This document shows positions 1-11,002 of a stretch of DNA of 64,000 nucleotides, piece by piece (position 1 is the stretch's first letter; every line of letters starts with the position of its first letter). The position numbers and the translations under genes were made by a program. A model generated the notes under the pieces. That model was not told the DNA's origin. It did no database searches and saw only the letters and a list, made by a program, of their open reading frames with translations. Origin of the DNA: Oikopleura dioica (Eukaryota > Chordata > Appendicularia > Copelata > Oikopleuridae); the NCBI GenBank assembly GCA_907165135.1, contig OU015566.1, positions 1,986,501-2,050,500 of the forward strand. Direction: 5' to 3'.

Positions 1-1818
1 TTACCTTGCAACCTTCGCAAGATTCGACTCCGTAATGAACTCCTGAAGCTTTATCGTTGCAAACTCTGCATTTCATGTCGAATTCATCGTCTTCTGAAAA
101 CAACAGTTACTTACAAGCAGGCCTCAAAACGAAAGTGGGTCTCTTTAGAAACGAAGCGTTTCCGCTTTTTTAGGTTCAAATAAGCGAACCCAAAAGAGGG
201 TTCATGATTCAAGAAATCTAGGGCAATTTTAAATTACCTGTAGAAAGATTGTTGGTGATTTCTTGGCCGATTTGGTACAATCGCTCGATGTCAAGTGGCC
301 CATTTGCGTTGTACTGCTTTCGTGAGTCTTCCATTAGGTCTAATATAAAAATTAAGAAAGGAAAGCATTCAAGATAGGATATTATTATCGAAAAATTTTT
401 TGGTTAGTTTTGAAAGATTGGAAAAAAGTGATTTTTGAAATAAAGTGATTTCTTTTGTGCATATTTTTACCTAAGGGCGTTATCAGCATAAGACCTTATA
501 GAAATATATGAATAATATTGTACGCATTTTTAAGTAAGCGAGTACTTACGCCGGTCGTAAAATTCTGGACTCTGTGAAAAGCGATGAAAAATGAGATACA
601 AGGCAAAATCGGAACGCGAATAAAATTAAAATAAAAAGATTCGGAGCATGATTTTTGACATGATTAAATTAATATCAATTTAATGCGCTTGATATATTCA
701 AATTCTTAAGGACCCCCCCGTCAGCTTTTTCCTTCGAAAAATTGAAATTTTTCAAAACCCTATATTTTTGGTTCTCAATGCGTCTTAAGCTTAAACTTGG
801 TGTATAAAGTTGAGCTGAGGAAGTTTTGATCAAGAAAAATCGAAAATTTTACCAAAATTTGGACTTTTTCGTCATTTTTCCGCAAAAAGTCCAATTTTCA
901 AACGCGATTTTGAAGGTGTTAGAGTCAAGATAGACCCCCAAAAAATGAAGCCTCAAAATCGTTTTTGATCCGTAGAATCCATTTCCGGGGTCAAAATTTC
1001 AAAATTCCGAAAATCGATTTTTTGAAAAAAGCTGACGGGGGGTCCTTAATTAATAATTTCTTGGTAATGTTGATGTCGTGAGATATTTTTTTGAGTTTTC
1101 CGCTCAATAATCTAGTGTACTCAATTTTGGCGAGTTTCCAAAGGAAGAACGCTTTAAAGAAAATAACCCCTAGTTGTTTTGTGACCACGCGTAGAAAAAG
1201 TTGAGCGGATTTGAAGTGAAAACAAGCGAGGATAACTGTTTTCCTGCGGGTCAGAAGGCCAACGCCCAGAAGAAAATAAATTATCAAAAATCTTAATAAA
1301 ATTTTTCTCAAAAAGATTTTGACGGATTATTTTAAAATACTAACATTGTAGGTCAGAATTTCAAACTATTAATTCCAAGAAAATTTAAAAGCAATTTTTA
1401 CTAAGAATTTTTGTTTAAAATTATTTAATATTTTAATTTATGAAAAAGTGAAAAATAAAGCTAAAATAATTTCGGGGCGAAAATTCTGGAGAAACTCACC
1501 AATAGTACTGACGCACTCTCCAATGCTGCCAATTGGCTGGTCCGTGATCATGGCGCTTCTGTCGAACTTGATCTGTGCGAGATTGCTCATGTGGTCGGTC
1601 ATCTTTCGCTTTTCAAGAAAGACGCTCTCTCTGGACGACACGCTGCTGGTTTCGCTGTGGCAATTATTATCTGGTTTAGTCGTGTAGTTTTCAGTTGACC
1701 TCATTTTGTTGTCTCTTTTGGCTCTTGTGGATTTCTGCCGCGAGACGGATGAGCCGCGGCGCCGGGGCGCCCTCTCAAACGACCCTCCGCGACCTATATT
1801 CGCCAAGGCAGCCGTCAC
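1..1818 (-). CDS. nuclear receptor (5' part; runs off left edge)
   Basis: Three exons join in phase on the minus strand: about 1818-1500, 339-238 and 93-5; the last ends at a splice donor, so the gene continues left of the window. The visible 170 residues end in the first half of a C4 nuclear-receptor DNA-binding domain: CRVC, a KASGVHYGV stretch, then CEGCK, the P-box of the thyroid/PPAR/Rev-erb-like group. The protein is therefore a DNA-binding, probably ligand-regulated transcription factor. The N-terminal A/B region is Ser/Thr-rich and unrecognised. The start is uncertain: Met at 1818 or the in-frame Met at 1704. The roughly 1.16-kb intron between exons 1 and 2 is unusually long here because it carries an inverted-repeat element. 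Ligand-binding domain and subfamily cannot be seen. Confidence 0.8.
706..1049. mobile_element. TTAA-flanked inverted-repeat MITE in receptor intron
   Basis: A 344-bp stretch bounded by TTAA on both sides. The ends are inverted copies: GGACCCCCCCGTCAGCTTTTT on the left and its complement on the right. It has no coding capacity. The TTAA target resembles piggyBac-type insertion. It accounts for much of the extra length of the host intron. Confidence 0.75.
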
Positions 1819-1974
1819 AAACGCGAACTTAACCGAACCCAGCGCTCCTCACGCGAACCAGCGACCAGCGAAACCCCCTGACCCCGAAACTCAGGTTCAA
1901 TTTCAAAATCGATCTCTTTCAAAAATTCATTGAATTCAGATCACGTGACAGTGGGCTCAAGTTGTTCATAAAGG

Positions 1975-2700
1975 TCATAATAGAAAAAGTCATAAAAAAT
2001 CTTTATAAATTGACCTTATTTTTATCGCTATTAGTAACATGTCTATTTTTGCATTTTTAGACACTCATAAATAATTTTGCCGGCGATCATTCTTGATTAT
2101 AGAAAGTACCGTTTCCGCTCACTCTTCTGAAATAAGTAAGATTGCTTTTTGTTTAATAACAACCGGCTGATAAGACCGCGAAAGCAAGATCCGAAATGTC
2201 CGAAACCAGATGAGGGAAAGCGCGAAAGAGGTTGAAATCGGTTCGAATGCTTTTCTTGATGATCGAGTTCATTTCTGATGCTTCTTTGGTGTCATTCATA
2301 CTATGGAAACAACGTTTTTTCATCTCGTTGAGGTCTATCTCGACTAATTAACTCCCAAAATCGCATAATGCAAATTTTGGAAATTGGACTTTTCGCCGAA
2401 AATTGACAAATTTGCCCTTATTTTGGCAAAAATATTGTTATTTTTTATGGTCAAAAATTTCTCTAATCAAGTTATTGAAGCAAATTTAACCTGAGGATGC
2501 ATTAAGAACCAAAATTATGGTGTTTTTAAAAATTTTCATTTTTCGAAAGAAAAAGCTGACGGGGGGGGGGTGTCCTTAATTATTCGATTGGAAAGTCTAA
2601 AAATGCGAATATAGACTTTATTGAATAGCGGGAAAAATAGGTCAATTCTGGACGTTTTTCATTATTTTTATGACTTTTGCGTCAATAAACCTAAATTTTC
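1975..2700. repeat. imperfect long inverted repeat with a nested TTAA element
   Basis: Bases about 1975-2080 and 2590-2700 are diverged inverted copies of each other (shared blocks around 'aaaagtcataaaaa', 'attgacctta', 'gcatttttagac'). Between them lies about 2348-2579, whose right end (AAAAGCTGACGGGGGG...TCCTTAA) and internal sequence match the MITE at 706-1049 in opposite orientation. Its left terminus is degraded, although a TTAA is present. No gene is visible. Confidence 0.55.
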
Positions 2701-3540
2701 GGCATTTTTAAGTATCACTATTTCGTATCACTGTTTCGTATTTGTCTTTTGAATTCTTTCTTTTTTCTTCTAGGCAAAAAAGTCAACTCGTTCGAACTTG
2801 CACGTTTTCCCTTCCACTATCTCTTGCTCGTGAATTCGCGAGACGTCAAAACATCGATATCTCCATAAGTCCAAAAAATCAGCATTTTTCCCAAGCGATA
2901 AAATTGAGTGCAGTAATGCCAAAAGATGAACCGGTTACTAGCTAAAAAACGCTGATTGCCGGTGCGGTAGTTTTCAATCGACTGGACGAGGGTCGCTCAA
3001 GTTCGGCTTTCGGAAGAATAAGATTATGGTTTCCAAACGCGGCAGGTCGACGTTTTTTGACCTTCGAAGAATAGAGAGACTCAAGGCTAAACAACAGGGT
3101 GACCTTACTTACTTGCATGAATTTAGAGAGAAAGCGAATCGTGTCAAACAATTCTCTCGAGTCTTTTAGATAATCAATAAAATTAAGGATCGCGCGAGAA
3201 TTTTGGTTAACAACAAAGACAAGAAATAATTAAATTTATTTCATAACTATAATTTTTGTCATTATTATCAAGAAAAAACAAGCTCAAAATTGATTGCAAA
3301 AATCAGCAATAAATGATAATAAGAAATATTTTTTTACAAAGTTTTTTCATAAATAATCGTCTATTTTCGCCGCTGTCGCCGTTTCTAAAAGAAATATTCT
3401 GACAAAATAAAAACCAATTGAATTTGCCTTTCTCCGAGGTCGTCTTCCTCCCCCATCAGAATTATTCTCGCGACCGGCTTTTCTTTCTTCTCTCCTATTC
3501 TTCCGTTTTTCTCGGCGGCCTTTCATGTTGTCCTGAAATT
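2701..3540. other. intergenic, no gene recognised
   Basis: Short open frames exist on both strands, but none has splice-consistent extension, a domain or a nearby poly(A) signal. The sequence is AT-rich. Confidence 0.4.
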
Positions 3541-3565
3541 TTTTTTTTTAAAAATTTATTTTTTT

Positions 3566-3784
3566 TCAATTTACGAAATCGATTGGCGGCAATTCATCAG
3601 GTATCTTCCACTTTTTCTCATCAAAGTCCTCATTTTTATCCTCTTCAGTCTCATGATCATTATTTTTTGATTCTTCGATGGATATGCTGCCTCCAGCGAG
3701 AGGAGGAAAATTTTCTTCGTTGCTTTTTCTCTCGACTTTCTCCTCGACGTATTTTTCTTCAGATTTGCAGCACTTGGATCCCAT
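3566..3784 (-). CDS. 72-aa acylated-type acidic small protein
   Basis: Single-exon reading frame of 72 codons. The N-terminus is MGSKCCKS: Gly2 followed by two cysteines, the usual pattern for N-myristoylation plus palmitoylation, so the protein probably sits on the inner face of a membrane. The rest is rich in Glu, Lys, Asp and Ser with no predicted fold that I recognise, and ends in a short hydrophobic/proline stretch. A good AATAAA lies about 10 bp past the stop on the coding strand (near 3552-3557), supporting a real transcript. No homologue recognised. The frame overlaps open frames on the plus strand that look like shadows. Confidence 0.6.
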   Translation of the reverse strand: MGSKCCKSEEKYVEEKVERKSNEENFPPLAGGSISIEESKNNDHETEEDKNEDFDEKKWKIPDELPPIDFVN

Positions 3785-4128
3785 CTTTCAAATGTCAAGT
3801 TACAAATTTGGGAGCTGCAGTAATGCTGCATATTTTTATGGAAGATAAATGGTAGACTATCCTACTCTAGGAAGATTTATTCTGAAAAAGTAACTCATAT
3901 CATATGAGTCATGTGAGATCCTACGTTAGGAAATTATAAATAAAAAAATTGGTTTCAATAGAAAAATATTTATTCTCGCAGCATGTTTGAGGGATCAAAA
4001 GTATCAGCGGAAATTTTGCCTTCGTTCGTACTTAAAAAAATAATTTTTATTATGGAAGTCACTGTGGAATGATTTTTAGCGACAGTAAATATCAAGTTAC
4101 AGAGAGAGAGACTGAGCAAGAAGCGGCT

Positions 4129-4823
4129 TTAAGGGATCCCCTCCCGATTTGAAAAATATCATCGAGGGCTTTTATGTGATATATTTTCGGAATCTCCGCT
4201 GTCTGGCGATCATTTTCATATATTATGTCAAAGGGAGTCCGTCACGTGGTAACCCGTGACACAGCTTTGAAAATGGCTTATTTTAACGAAAAATTTTACT
4301 TAGTAAAAATTCGCAATTTTTTCGACTTTTCAAAGTCGACATAATCAGATGAATAAGAGCTCTTTAGAAAGCTTAGAAAAAACTGAATTAGAAAAAAATA
4401 GATTAAATGAAACATCTAACCACTCAAAGGCGCTAGAGAGCAAAGAAAGTCGAAAAAATGGCAAAAATCAGTTAAAAAACATCTTGTTAAGAAAAATTCT
4501 ACAATCCTTGACGGAATCACATGCCTGTACTAGAGATTGTAGATAAGGGAACAAGGAAGACAGTTGTTATTGATTTAGGGCTCTATCTAAGAGCAGAAAA
4601 AACAAGTTCGATTTTGAAAATGGCCAAAAATGGGGTTTTTCGCGAGTATCAATGTTTTCAGCCCGTCTTTTCTAGGTGTTTCCCCTTATGAAAATTAATT
4701 TCTGTACTAGAGTTTGTTCCTTAAAAAACGGGCTTCAAAATGAGCCTTTATCCTAGTTAAAAGCTCAGCCCTAAAAAAAGTAGTTCGGAGTCAAAGTTGA
4801 CGAAATCGGGGGGGATCCCTTAA
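4129..4823. mobile_element. TTAA element, GGGATCCC family, copy 1
   Basis: 695 bp bounded by TTAA on both sides. The termini are inverted: TTAAGGGATCCCCTCCCGAT on the left and the complement of TTAAGGGATCCCCCCCGATT on the right. A second copy in opposite orientation is at 5858-6554. No intact open frame of transposase size is present, so it is non-autonomous. Confidence 0.75.
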
Positions 4824-4864
4824 GCGGCACGATTCATTGACCAATAAAAAGAATAAATAATGGG

Positions 4865-5215
4865 TTAAACACGAGAGTATTTTATTTTACAGTCTTTCAA
4901 CTTTTTCTTATGCTCATTCCATTTTAGTTTTGCTCCTAGAAGAACAAGTGAGAATCCAAAAGAAGCCAAAATTAAACTTTGCTGAAATAATTTCTTACGG
5001 AAAATTGATAAAAAAGCGAATACCTTGAGAAGTCCGGGCAAAACCATATTGGACATTTCCAGCGCTTTGAAATAGAAATAGCCGATCATTACACAAACAA
5101 GGATAAAAATGCCGCATCCAAAAGTCAAGCAGATATTTGACGCTTCTTGCCCTGTGTAAGAATCATTTTTTCTCATATTTTTTCGTCGCCTCGGTATTTT
5201 CGGAAAAATATGCAT
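4865..5215 (-). CDS. small two-TM membrane protein, paralogue A
   Basis: Two exons, 5215-5024 and 4981-4865, joined across a 42-bp GT-AG intron; 102 residues. Layout: basic cytosolic-looking N-terminus beginning MHIFPKI, a first hydrophobic segment at about residues 29-50 (CLTFGCGIFILVCVMIGYFY), a short loop, a second hydrophobic segment at about 66-81, and a Lys-rich tail. It is clearly a paralogue of the gene at 5366-6825: same intron position, MTFGCGIFILVC core, ASxIC motif and K(W/F)KW..HKKKLKD tail. No family recognised. The start was chosen because the conserved region begins there; an in-frame upstream Met at 5263 exists but is not conserved. Confidence 0.75.
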   Translation of the reverse strand: MHIFPKIPRRRKNMRKNDSYTGQEASNICLTFGCGIFILVCVMIGYFYFKALEMSNMVLPGLLKVFAFLSIFRKKLFQQSLILASFGFSLVLLGAKLKWNEHKKKLKDCKIKYSRV

Positions 5216-5365
5216 TTTAGTCGAGTGAAGAAATTTCAATAATTGGCCGCGACCAGAGCACAATGCATTTTGAATTCAAAGAAGAAAAGGAAGAATAATC
5301 AAAGGAATAAGAATTTGCTTATATATTTTTTATTAAAAAAAAATTTTTTTTCTGTGAAAAGAATT

Positions 5366-6825
5366 TCAAACTTGCAAGTTTTTCATCTTCAAGTCTTTCA
5401 GTTGTTTCTGATACTCATCCCATTTAAATTTTCCTCCAAGAAAAAGCAAAAGCATTCCGATCGCACTCAATGCCAGGCTTTGCTAAAAATATTGTCTTAA
5501 GGGGGTAGAACTAGGTTTTTCGAAAATAGCCGATTCTAGACCGGCGCTCAAAGCCAGGAGAGCTTAGATCTTCGAATTCTCTCTTCTGTTGAAGAAAGTA
5601 CAAACTTAGATCTAACAACATTTTTCTTAAAATTTTTTTTCGTCAAGACATTTAAAATGCCAAAATTTGGCGCTAGAGAGCGAAACGTCAACCCACCTCT
5701 TCGAAAATCGCAATTTTAGCGAATTCGCGTCCTCAAATTTCTCGAGTCACGTGACTAGACAAATTTTTTAAATCGCATTTTAAGATAGTTTAACAATTTA
5801 TCTAGCAACATTTTTGAGGAAATTGCGTAATCATAAGTAAAAACAGGTTTTTCTTATTTAAGGGATCCCCCCCAATTTCGCCAACTTTGACCTCTATCTA
5901 CTTTTTTTTGAGCTTACGTAGGAAGCTGGTTATGGGCGCATTAGAAAGCCAGCTTCGAAAGGAGCAAATTCTGGTAGAATCAGCTTGCCAGCATAACATT
6001 CGCTTATGCATTACAGGCCGTCAAAGTGATTAACATTTTGAAAAATGGCCATTTTCGGTCTTTTTCAAATCGTATCTACTTTTTTTTGGGCTTTGTGATT
6101 CAAGATTTTTTTGGTTTATCTAAAAGTATAGACGCTAATCTTTATTTTTTGGTAGAATCAGCATGATCGGATAAGTGAATAAAAAAATTCTAGTTGTAAA
6201 ACTTTTTGAAACCATTTTTGGCGTTATTTGGGTGTTAGAATGCTCTCTAGCGCCAACAATTGGCCGAAAATTCTAGTGCGGTTATTATATTCGTAATCTT
6301 CACATTCTAAGCTTTCGAGAGAGCCCTTGTTTGTGTTATTTCGATGACAATGAAAAATCGAAAAAAATTGCGATTTTCACGCGAAGTACAATTTACATGC
6401 ATTTTCCCGAACTTTGGGAACCAAAATTTCGGGGATGCATTCATGTAAAGGGGTACTATCATATATCAAAATGATCCTCAGAACACGAGGAATCTAATCA
6501 TAGGCGATAATGACCGGTGCCAAAGGTTTGAAAAATCGGGGGGTGATCCCTTAAAGTGTCTGACGAAAATCACGGTTTTTCCAAAAATCTAGTTCTACCC
6601 CCTTAATCATATTTTTATGAAGAAAACCTGATAAAGACCTGGCAAAGCAAAACCAGTTGTTTCGACCACTTTGTAGTAGAAGTACCCGATCATCGCGCAG
6701 ACAAGAATAAAAATGCCGCATCCGAAAGTCATGCAAATATGTGATGCTTCTGCTTCTGTGTAAAACTGGCCCTCTTCTATGTTTTTTCGCCATTGTTGTT
6801 TGCTGATTTTCGGAAAAATAAGCAT
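5366..6825 (-). CDS. small two-TM membrane protein, paralogue B (MITE in intron)
   Basis: Exons 6825-6628 and 5482-5366 give 104 residues colinear with paralogue A (4865-5215), including the GCGIFILVC membrane segment and the K.KWDEYQKQLKD tail. The splice phase and the residue at the junction (Gln) match. The intron is 1,145 bp because a nested pair of TTAA elements (5497-6606) has inserted. Taking out the element plus one TTAA leaves a 39-bp intron, typical of this genome. AATAAA follows the stop on the coding strand (about 5333-5328). Tandem duplication best explains the two adjacent same-strand genes. Function unknown. Confidence 0.75.
5497..6606. mobile_element. outer TTAA element (GGGGGTAGAACTAG ends)
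   Basis: Bounded by TTAA at 5497-5500 and 6603-6606, with inverted ends GGGGGTAGAACTAGGTTTTT and its near-exact complement. It lies wholly inside the intron of paralogue B and is itself interrupted by the element at 5858-6554. Insertion order is therefore clear: this one first, the GGGATCCC element second. Confidence 0.8.
5858..6554. mobile_element. inner TTAA element, GGGATCCC family, copy 2
   Basis: 697 bp bounded by TTAA, with ends TTAAGGGATCCCCCCCAATT and the complement of TTAAGGGATCACCCCCCGAT. It is homologous to the element at 4129-4823 in opposite orientation and is nested inside the outer element. Confidence 0.75.
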
Positions 6826-7059
6826 TTTCGGTTGTTTTTGGTGTCTCTAGAATCGACTGATATAGACAAGAAAAGGTCGAAACGAGGTCAAAAAAAATTA
6901 ATTTTTCATTTGCCGGAAATTTTTCACCAAAATGACTCGTTTTCAAAAATTCAAAGGGTCTTGGCTCGAGCGCCTGCCTTCTTATACCGCTTTTTCTGCT
7001 AAAAAGATGTTCAAAAACTCTTTCTTGCTTTTTATTCAGTTCATTCTAAACTTTAGAAT

Positions 7060-9757
7060 CTAAAGGGACTTGAAAGCTGGGTTCGAATTGGTTTCGCAGG
7101 ATCGAGGATCTTCTCGCTCATGTCGCCAAAAAGCAAAGAGAGTCACCATAACAAGCATCGCACTGACAACTCCAAGGGCAACAGCAAGACCTAATTTTAC
7201 GATAATACGATTTCAATGAAGATAGTTGTACCGAATTCAAGTGGGGTGTAGCCAAAAATGAAATCTTCTTCTTCAACTTCGTTCCATGAATCATCCATTT
7301 CTTCGACAGTCGCGGATCGAGGAAAAAGAGCATCGTTCTCGCTCTTGCAGACTGCCCCAGATGGAGTTTGCTCGCAAATTTGATCCTCGTTACATGGATT
7401 TGTTTCTGGGAAATCGCAAAGAGAAAAGCAAGTGAGACGTTCGACTTCTTCGTTGATCGCATTTGGGTTGTACTCGTATCCTGAAATTTATATTAGAATT
7501 GTGACACCCTTATCGTTTTTTTCCCAGAAAAATCAATGAGAAGCCGTTACCTTCTGGGCAGGTGCAGGAGATCTTCCAATCGACAATTGTTTCGATGAAT
7601 GGTTTTCTGCACTGGCAAGAGTACTCTCCAGCTTTTTCCTTGTCTGGCAGACAGGAGACACCCTGGTCAAACCATTCGTCCGGGCATTGTTGCATGCATC
7701 GGTCGAGTTTTGAAGATGTATCGAGGGTGCTGAACATTATAATTGTTCGACTCAAGGAAGTTTTTTTTTCACCTCAGATCGCGCATATCAAGCATCAACA
7801 TCACCATGTCGTGTTTGATGTAAGAATAAGAAGCTTCAAACAAGTCGAAAAGAGGAATCATCGTCTGGTATCCAACTGAAGATTTTTCCGACAGGCGTTC
7901 GTGATCTGCATCATCGACCATTCCCCAAATTCCCTCTAAAATAAAGCATATTGATTTTCTTTTGAAACGACTTCAATATTAACCTTTCATCATTGAATAT
8001 ATATAGATAAGAAACCTGGCGACTCGGGATCATTCTCGAGAATTTCCGTCGAGCGGATTCGATTTTGATCCATTCGATTGACGACGTCTGAGATTTGATC
8101 TTGAACGATGAACTTCAAGTACTGATCGACCATCGGCCACTTGAGCCCGGGAATATTATTCGATTCCTCATGAAGATGAAAGAACAAAGAAGCATAAGTT
8201 CCGTCACTGTCAGGATGTCCTTTCGGGTAGAATCGCAGTTTGAACTTGTGGCCTGTGGGTGCGGTCATCATTTCGGAAGTGATGTACTCGCCCTTCTCCT
8301 TGCTATCGTAGAGTTCCTGGAACCCGTAGATCGGCCAGGAGTGACTCTCGCAGACCTTGTCCAACACGGAAATATCATCGACGACGATGACATCTTCATC
8401 GCTGGTAAGAGTGCTCGTAATAAGAACCTTGAATCGCTCCGGGGCATCGATCGTCCATCTATTGCTCTCCCATCGTTGTTGCTCTTCAGCTGTGATGGTA
8501 AATCGTTGAACAGGAAATCGACCAACAACTTCTCCGAATCGATCATCAGACTCCCAAATTTCAACCTTTAGCTCCGTCGGCTGAGCGGACTTGATGTTCG
8601 TCCAGATTTCCAGACACTGTTGCTTCGTCGTTGTTGTGAATTGTTTCGACTGAAGAATGCCTGTTTTCCCGGTGTGATCGTCGCCTTCGAACCAAGAGCC
8701 GTTCAGAGCCAGGTATCGGCCGTGGTCAAATCGGCCGTCGGATTGATCGGAATCCGGGAAAACGAGTTGTCGAGTTTTCGGCGCGTTTTGACCATTTGTC
8801 CCGTGATAGCTGGTGTCTCCAACTAGAGCTTTCTCGCTCACGTCATATTGGCGCCAATCAATTCGGTTTTCTTTCTCCTCAAAGTCGGGATTGTCGACGG
8901 GCTCGTTGACAAAACCTCCCCAGTTCATTTCGGTGAAGTCGACAGAATATGAGTTTCGGAGAGGAATGGAGCATTCGTACATATTGTTGATTTTTTGAAC
9001 ATCACCTCGGGAAAAATCCTTGCGCTGGCCAATCACTTTCGAGAAATAAGGAATTTTCGTGATGATTGTATCGATAGTGCTGTTGATCGCAAATCCACGG
9101 GCGCCGTAGTGCATCACGCTTTCGTAATCGTAAGGGACATCCTTGATGTCGACGTAGTTGAAGTCGTACTTGTTGAAATTGTTCAAAGTGCCGTCTTGGA
9201 TGTTCTCTTCGTTGATTTCGACGTATGTGTCGCGGTCGGGCCTCGATTGTTCGTGGAAAATGCCGAGAGCGTGCATAAACTCGTGCTGGAATGTGCCAGA
9301 TTGAGTTGTACATCGCTCGCCGATCGACAATTGTTGTCCTCCATTGTAAGCCCAGCCGATGTAGCTCCAGCAACCGCCGCTTTGTGTTATGTAGACGTAG
9401 TCCTCTTCGCCTTGCCAGGGCTGGAGATCGATGCAAGTCCGGAGGGCGTAATTTCGCTGTGCATCTTGGGCGATTCCACGGGCAACGATTGGCATGTGGC
9501 TGGCCATTTCGAACGGGATCCGGACGTAGTTGGTTGATGATGGCCATCGGACAAAATCAGACCTAGAATTTTCCAGTGAAAACGACCTTCTAATTCCCCT
9601 ACCTGATAGCGGATCTAGAATTCTTCTGAAAAAATGGCCCAAAATTTCCGCGAATATCTCCATCCGTCAATTCATCGACGAATTCTTTGTTGAAAGTCTC
9701 TTCAGTTTCGAGCACATCGGCCGAAACTGACGCAGCAAGAAACGCTGCAAGCTTCAT
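7060..9757 (-). CDS. meprin-like astacin metalloprotease, membrane-anchored
   Basis: Six exons (9757-9603, 9562-8016, 7935-7773, 7729-7551, 7480-7232, 7190-7060) join in phase to 807 residues. Order: signal peptide (MKLAAFLAASVSA), short propeptide, astacin catalytic domain with HEFMHALGIFHE at about 145-156 (zinc ligands and catalytic Glu) and Met-turn SVMHYG at about 200-205, MAM domain, MATH/TRAF-like domain, Cys-rich EGF-like region, one transmembrane helix at about 765-787, short cytoplasmic tail. This order is that of vertebrate meprins, so the enzyme should be a zinc endopeptidase on the cell surface or shed from it. Introns are 40-80 bp GT-AG. All catalytic residues are present. The alpha/beta type cannot be assigned, but retention of the TM segment is more beta-like. 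Confidence 0.9.
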
Positions 9758-9946
9758 TTTGAAGAAGTAAATTTGGAATAAAAAGCTTGAAAAGACTGGA
9801 GGAGGTCCTTGTGTTTACTGCAGAGATCAAACATTTGCTCCATGCAAAGTCGGGACTTCGAACAAACAAATTTAATCTTTGATTGAAAATTTTATATTTT
9901 GTTTTTTTTTTTGTTAAAATGAAAGATAAACCCAAAAAAATAATTA

Positions 9947-10039
9947 AAATCGAAGGTGAACCTCCCAATCCCTGGACATCCTCCGAATTCCTGGATTTTA
10001 GCCTGAAATCCAGGGATTCGGAGGGCTTCACCTCGATTT
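9947..10039. repeat. 93-bp imperfect hairpin
   Basis: Two arms of about 40 bp around a short TAGCCTG loop. The inner stem pairs CCTCCGAATtCCTGGATTT with AAATCCAGGgATTCGGAGG; the outer parts pair AATCG.AGGTGAA. It lies upstream of the meprin-like gene. No coding signal. Confidence 0.6.
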
Positions 10040-10187
10040 CCGAACCCTAACCCTTACAGGTGATACTAAAAAAGGAACTTTGTAAATAATTCCCCAACGC
10101 GATCATTTTAAATGTTTTACTCGATTTTTACCAGGTTTAACGTTGACCAATCCAAAAAAAAGTCATTGGTCAAAAATAGGGGGTGGT

Positions 10188-10455
10188 GTCTGGAATCGAC
10201 AAAAAAATTCCGACAAAAATTTTCAAAAAAAAGACACTTCAGAAAAAATACATAAATAGAAAAAATATATAAATTTTTTGAGAAGAATATTTTCTTAAAA
10301 CTATGCAGAAATGGCTTTTCCAGGCCACAATGGACATTTCTAGGCAGTTTTGAGAAATTTTCGTTACCGCAGCAGATAATGGTGGGCGATTGAAATTTAC
10401 ATGAAAAAATTGAAAATTTTTGTCGGGATTTTTTTTTCGGTTCCAGAAACCTCCC
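10188..10455. mobile_element. GGGATGGTGTC-type inverted-repeat MITE, copy 1
   Basis: Left end GGGGTGGTGTCTGGAATCGA, right end TTTTCGGTTCCAGAAACCTC. These match the ends of the copies at 42883-43028, 47291-47434 and 56049-56188. This copy is longer and more diverged. Confidence 0.6.
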
Positions 10456-11002
10456 AAAAATAGTGCAATTATTTCGTAAAAAGTTATCCTAGATTCGCCC
10501 AAAAAAGGATGAAATTTCCCTCGAAATGACGTCATGGCACGTGACCAAAGTTCCAAAGGTACCAAAACTTTGGACGCTCCGCATTTTCGATCTACTCTAG
10601 CTATCAGGGCGTGTGATAGTGGAAAATGATCGTCGCGACGAGAGCTATGCGTGCATCTAGGTTTCATCCCTTCAAAAATTTCTTTCAACCCTTTATCACT
10701 AGTACCTGATTTTCATAAAAGGGATGAGATTTTTTTCGAGGGATGAAACCTAAATGCACACCAAGATCTCGATCAGACGATCATTTTCATGTATTGCATG
10801 TCGTGATAGCTCAAGCGACATGAAAATGGTAAGCGTCCAAAGTTTGGTACTTTCGTAACTTCCGTCACGTGCTATGACGTCATAAGTTCGAAAATTCGCC
10901 AATCTTTCCGACTCAACTAGGGTAATTTTTTACGCTCTTTCAGATGAGCCAATAAAAAAGGGGGGTAAGGATTTCACTCAGAAATCCTTATTGAAATTCG
11001 TC
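10456..11002. mobile_element. short non-autonomous relative of the 15-18.5 kb transposon
   Basis: Arms of about 200 bp form an imperfect palindrome (shared blocks ATGACGTCATxGCACGTGAC, CCAAACTTTGGACGCT, AGGTTTCATCCCT). The right end, ACGCTCTTTCAGATGAGC...GGGGGGT...TTATTGAAATTCGTC, matches the terminal sequence of the transposon at 15025-18457. The left terminus is cut by the neighbouring MITE. No open frame of note. Confidence 0.6.

Noticed and set aside
991-1311. 106-codon minus-strand frame
   Set aside because: Overlaps the end of a MITE inside an intron and shows low-complexity hydrophobic/Lys sequence only.
5412-5425. ACTCATCCCATTT, resembling the Oikopleura spliced leader start
   Set aside because: It falls antisense within a conserved coding exon of the two-TM paralogue and lacks the rest of an SL RNA.
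8995-9547. 180-codon frames on both strands in the protease
   Set aside because: Shadows of the meprin-like catalytic exon, which has all family motifs.
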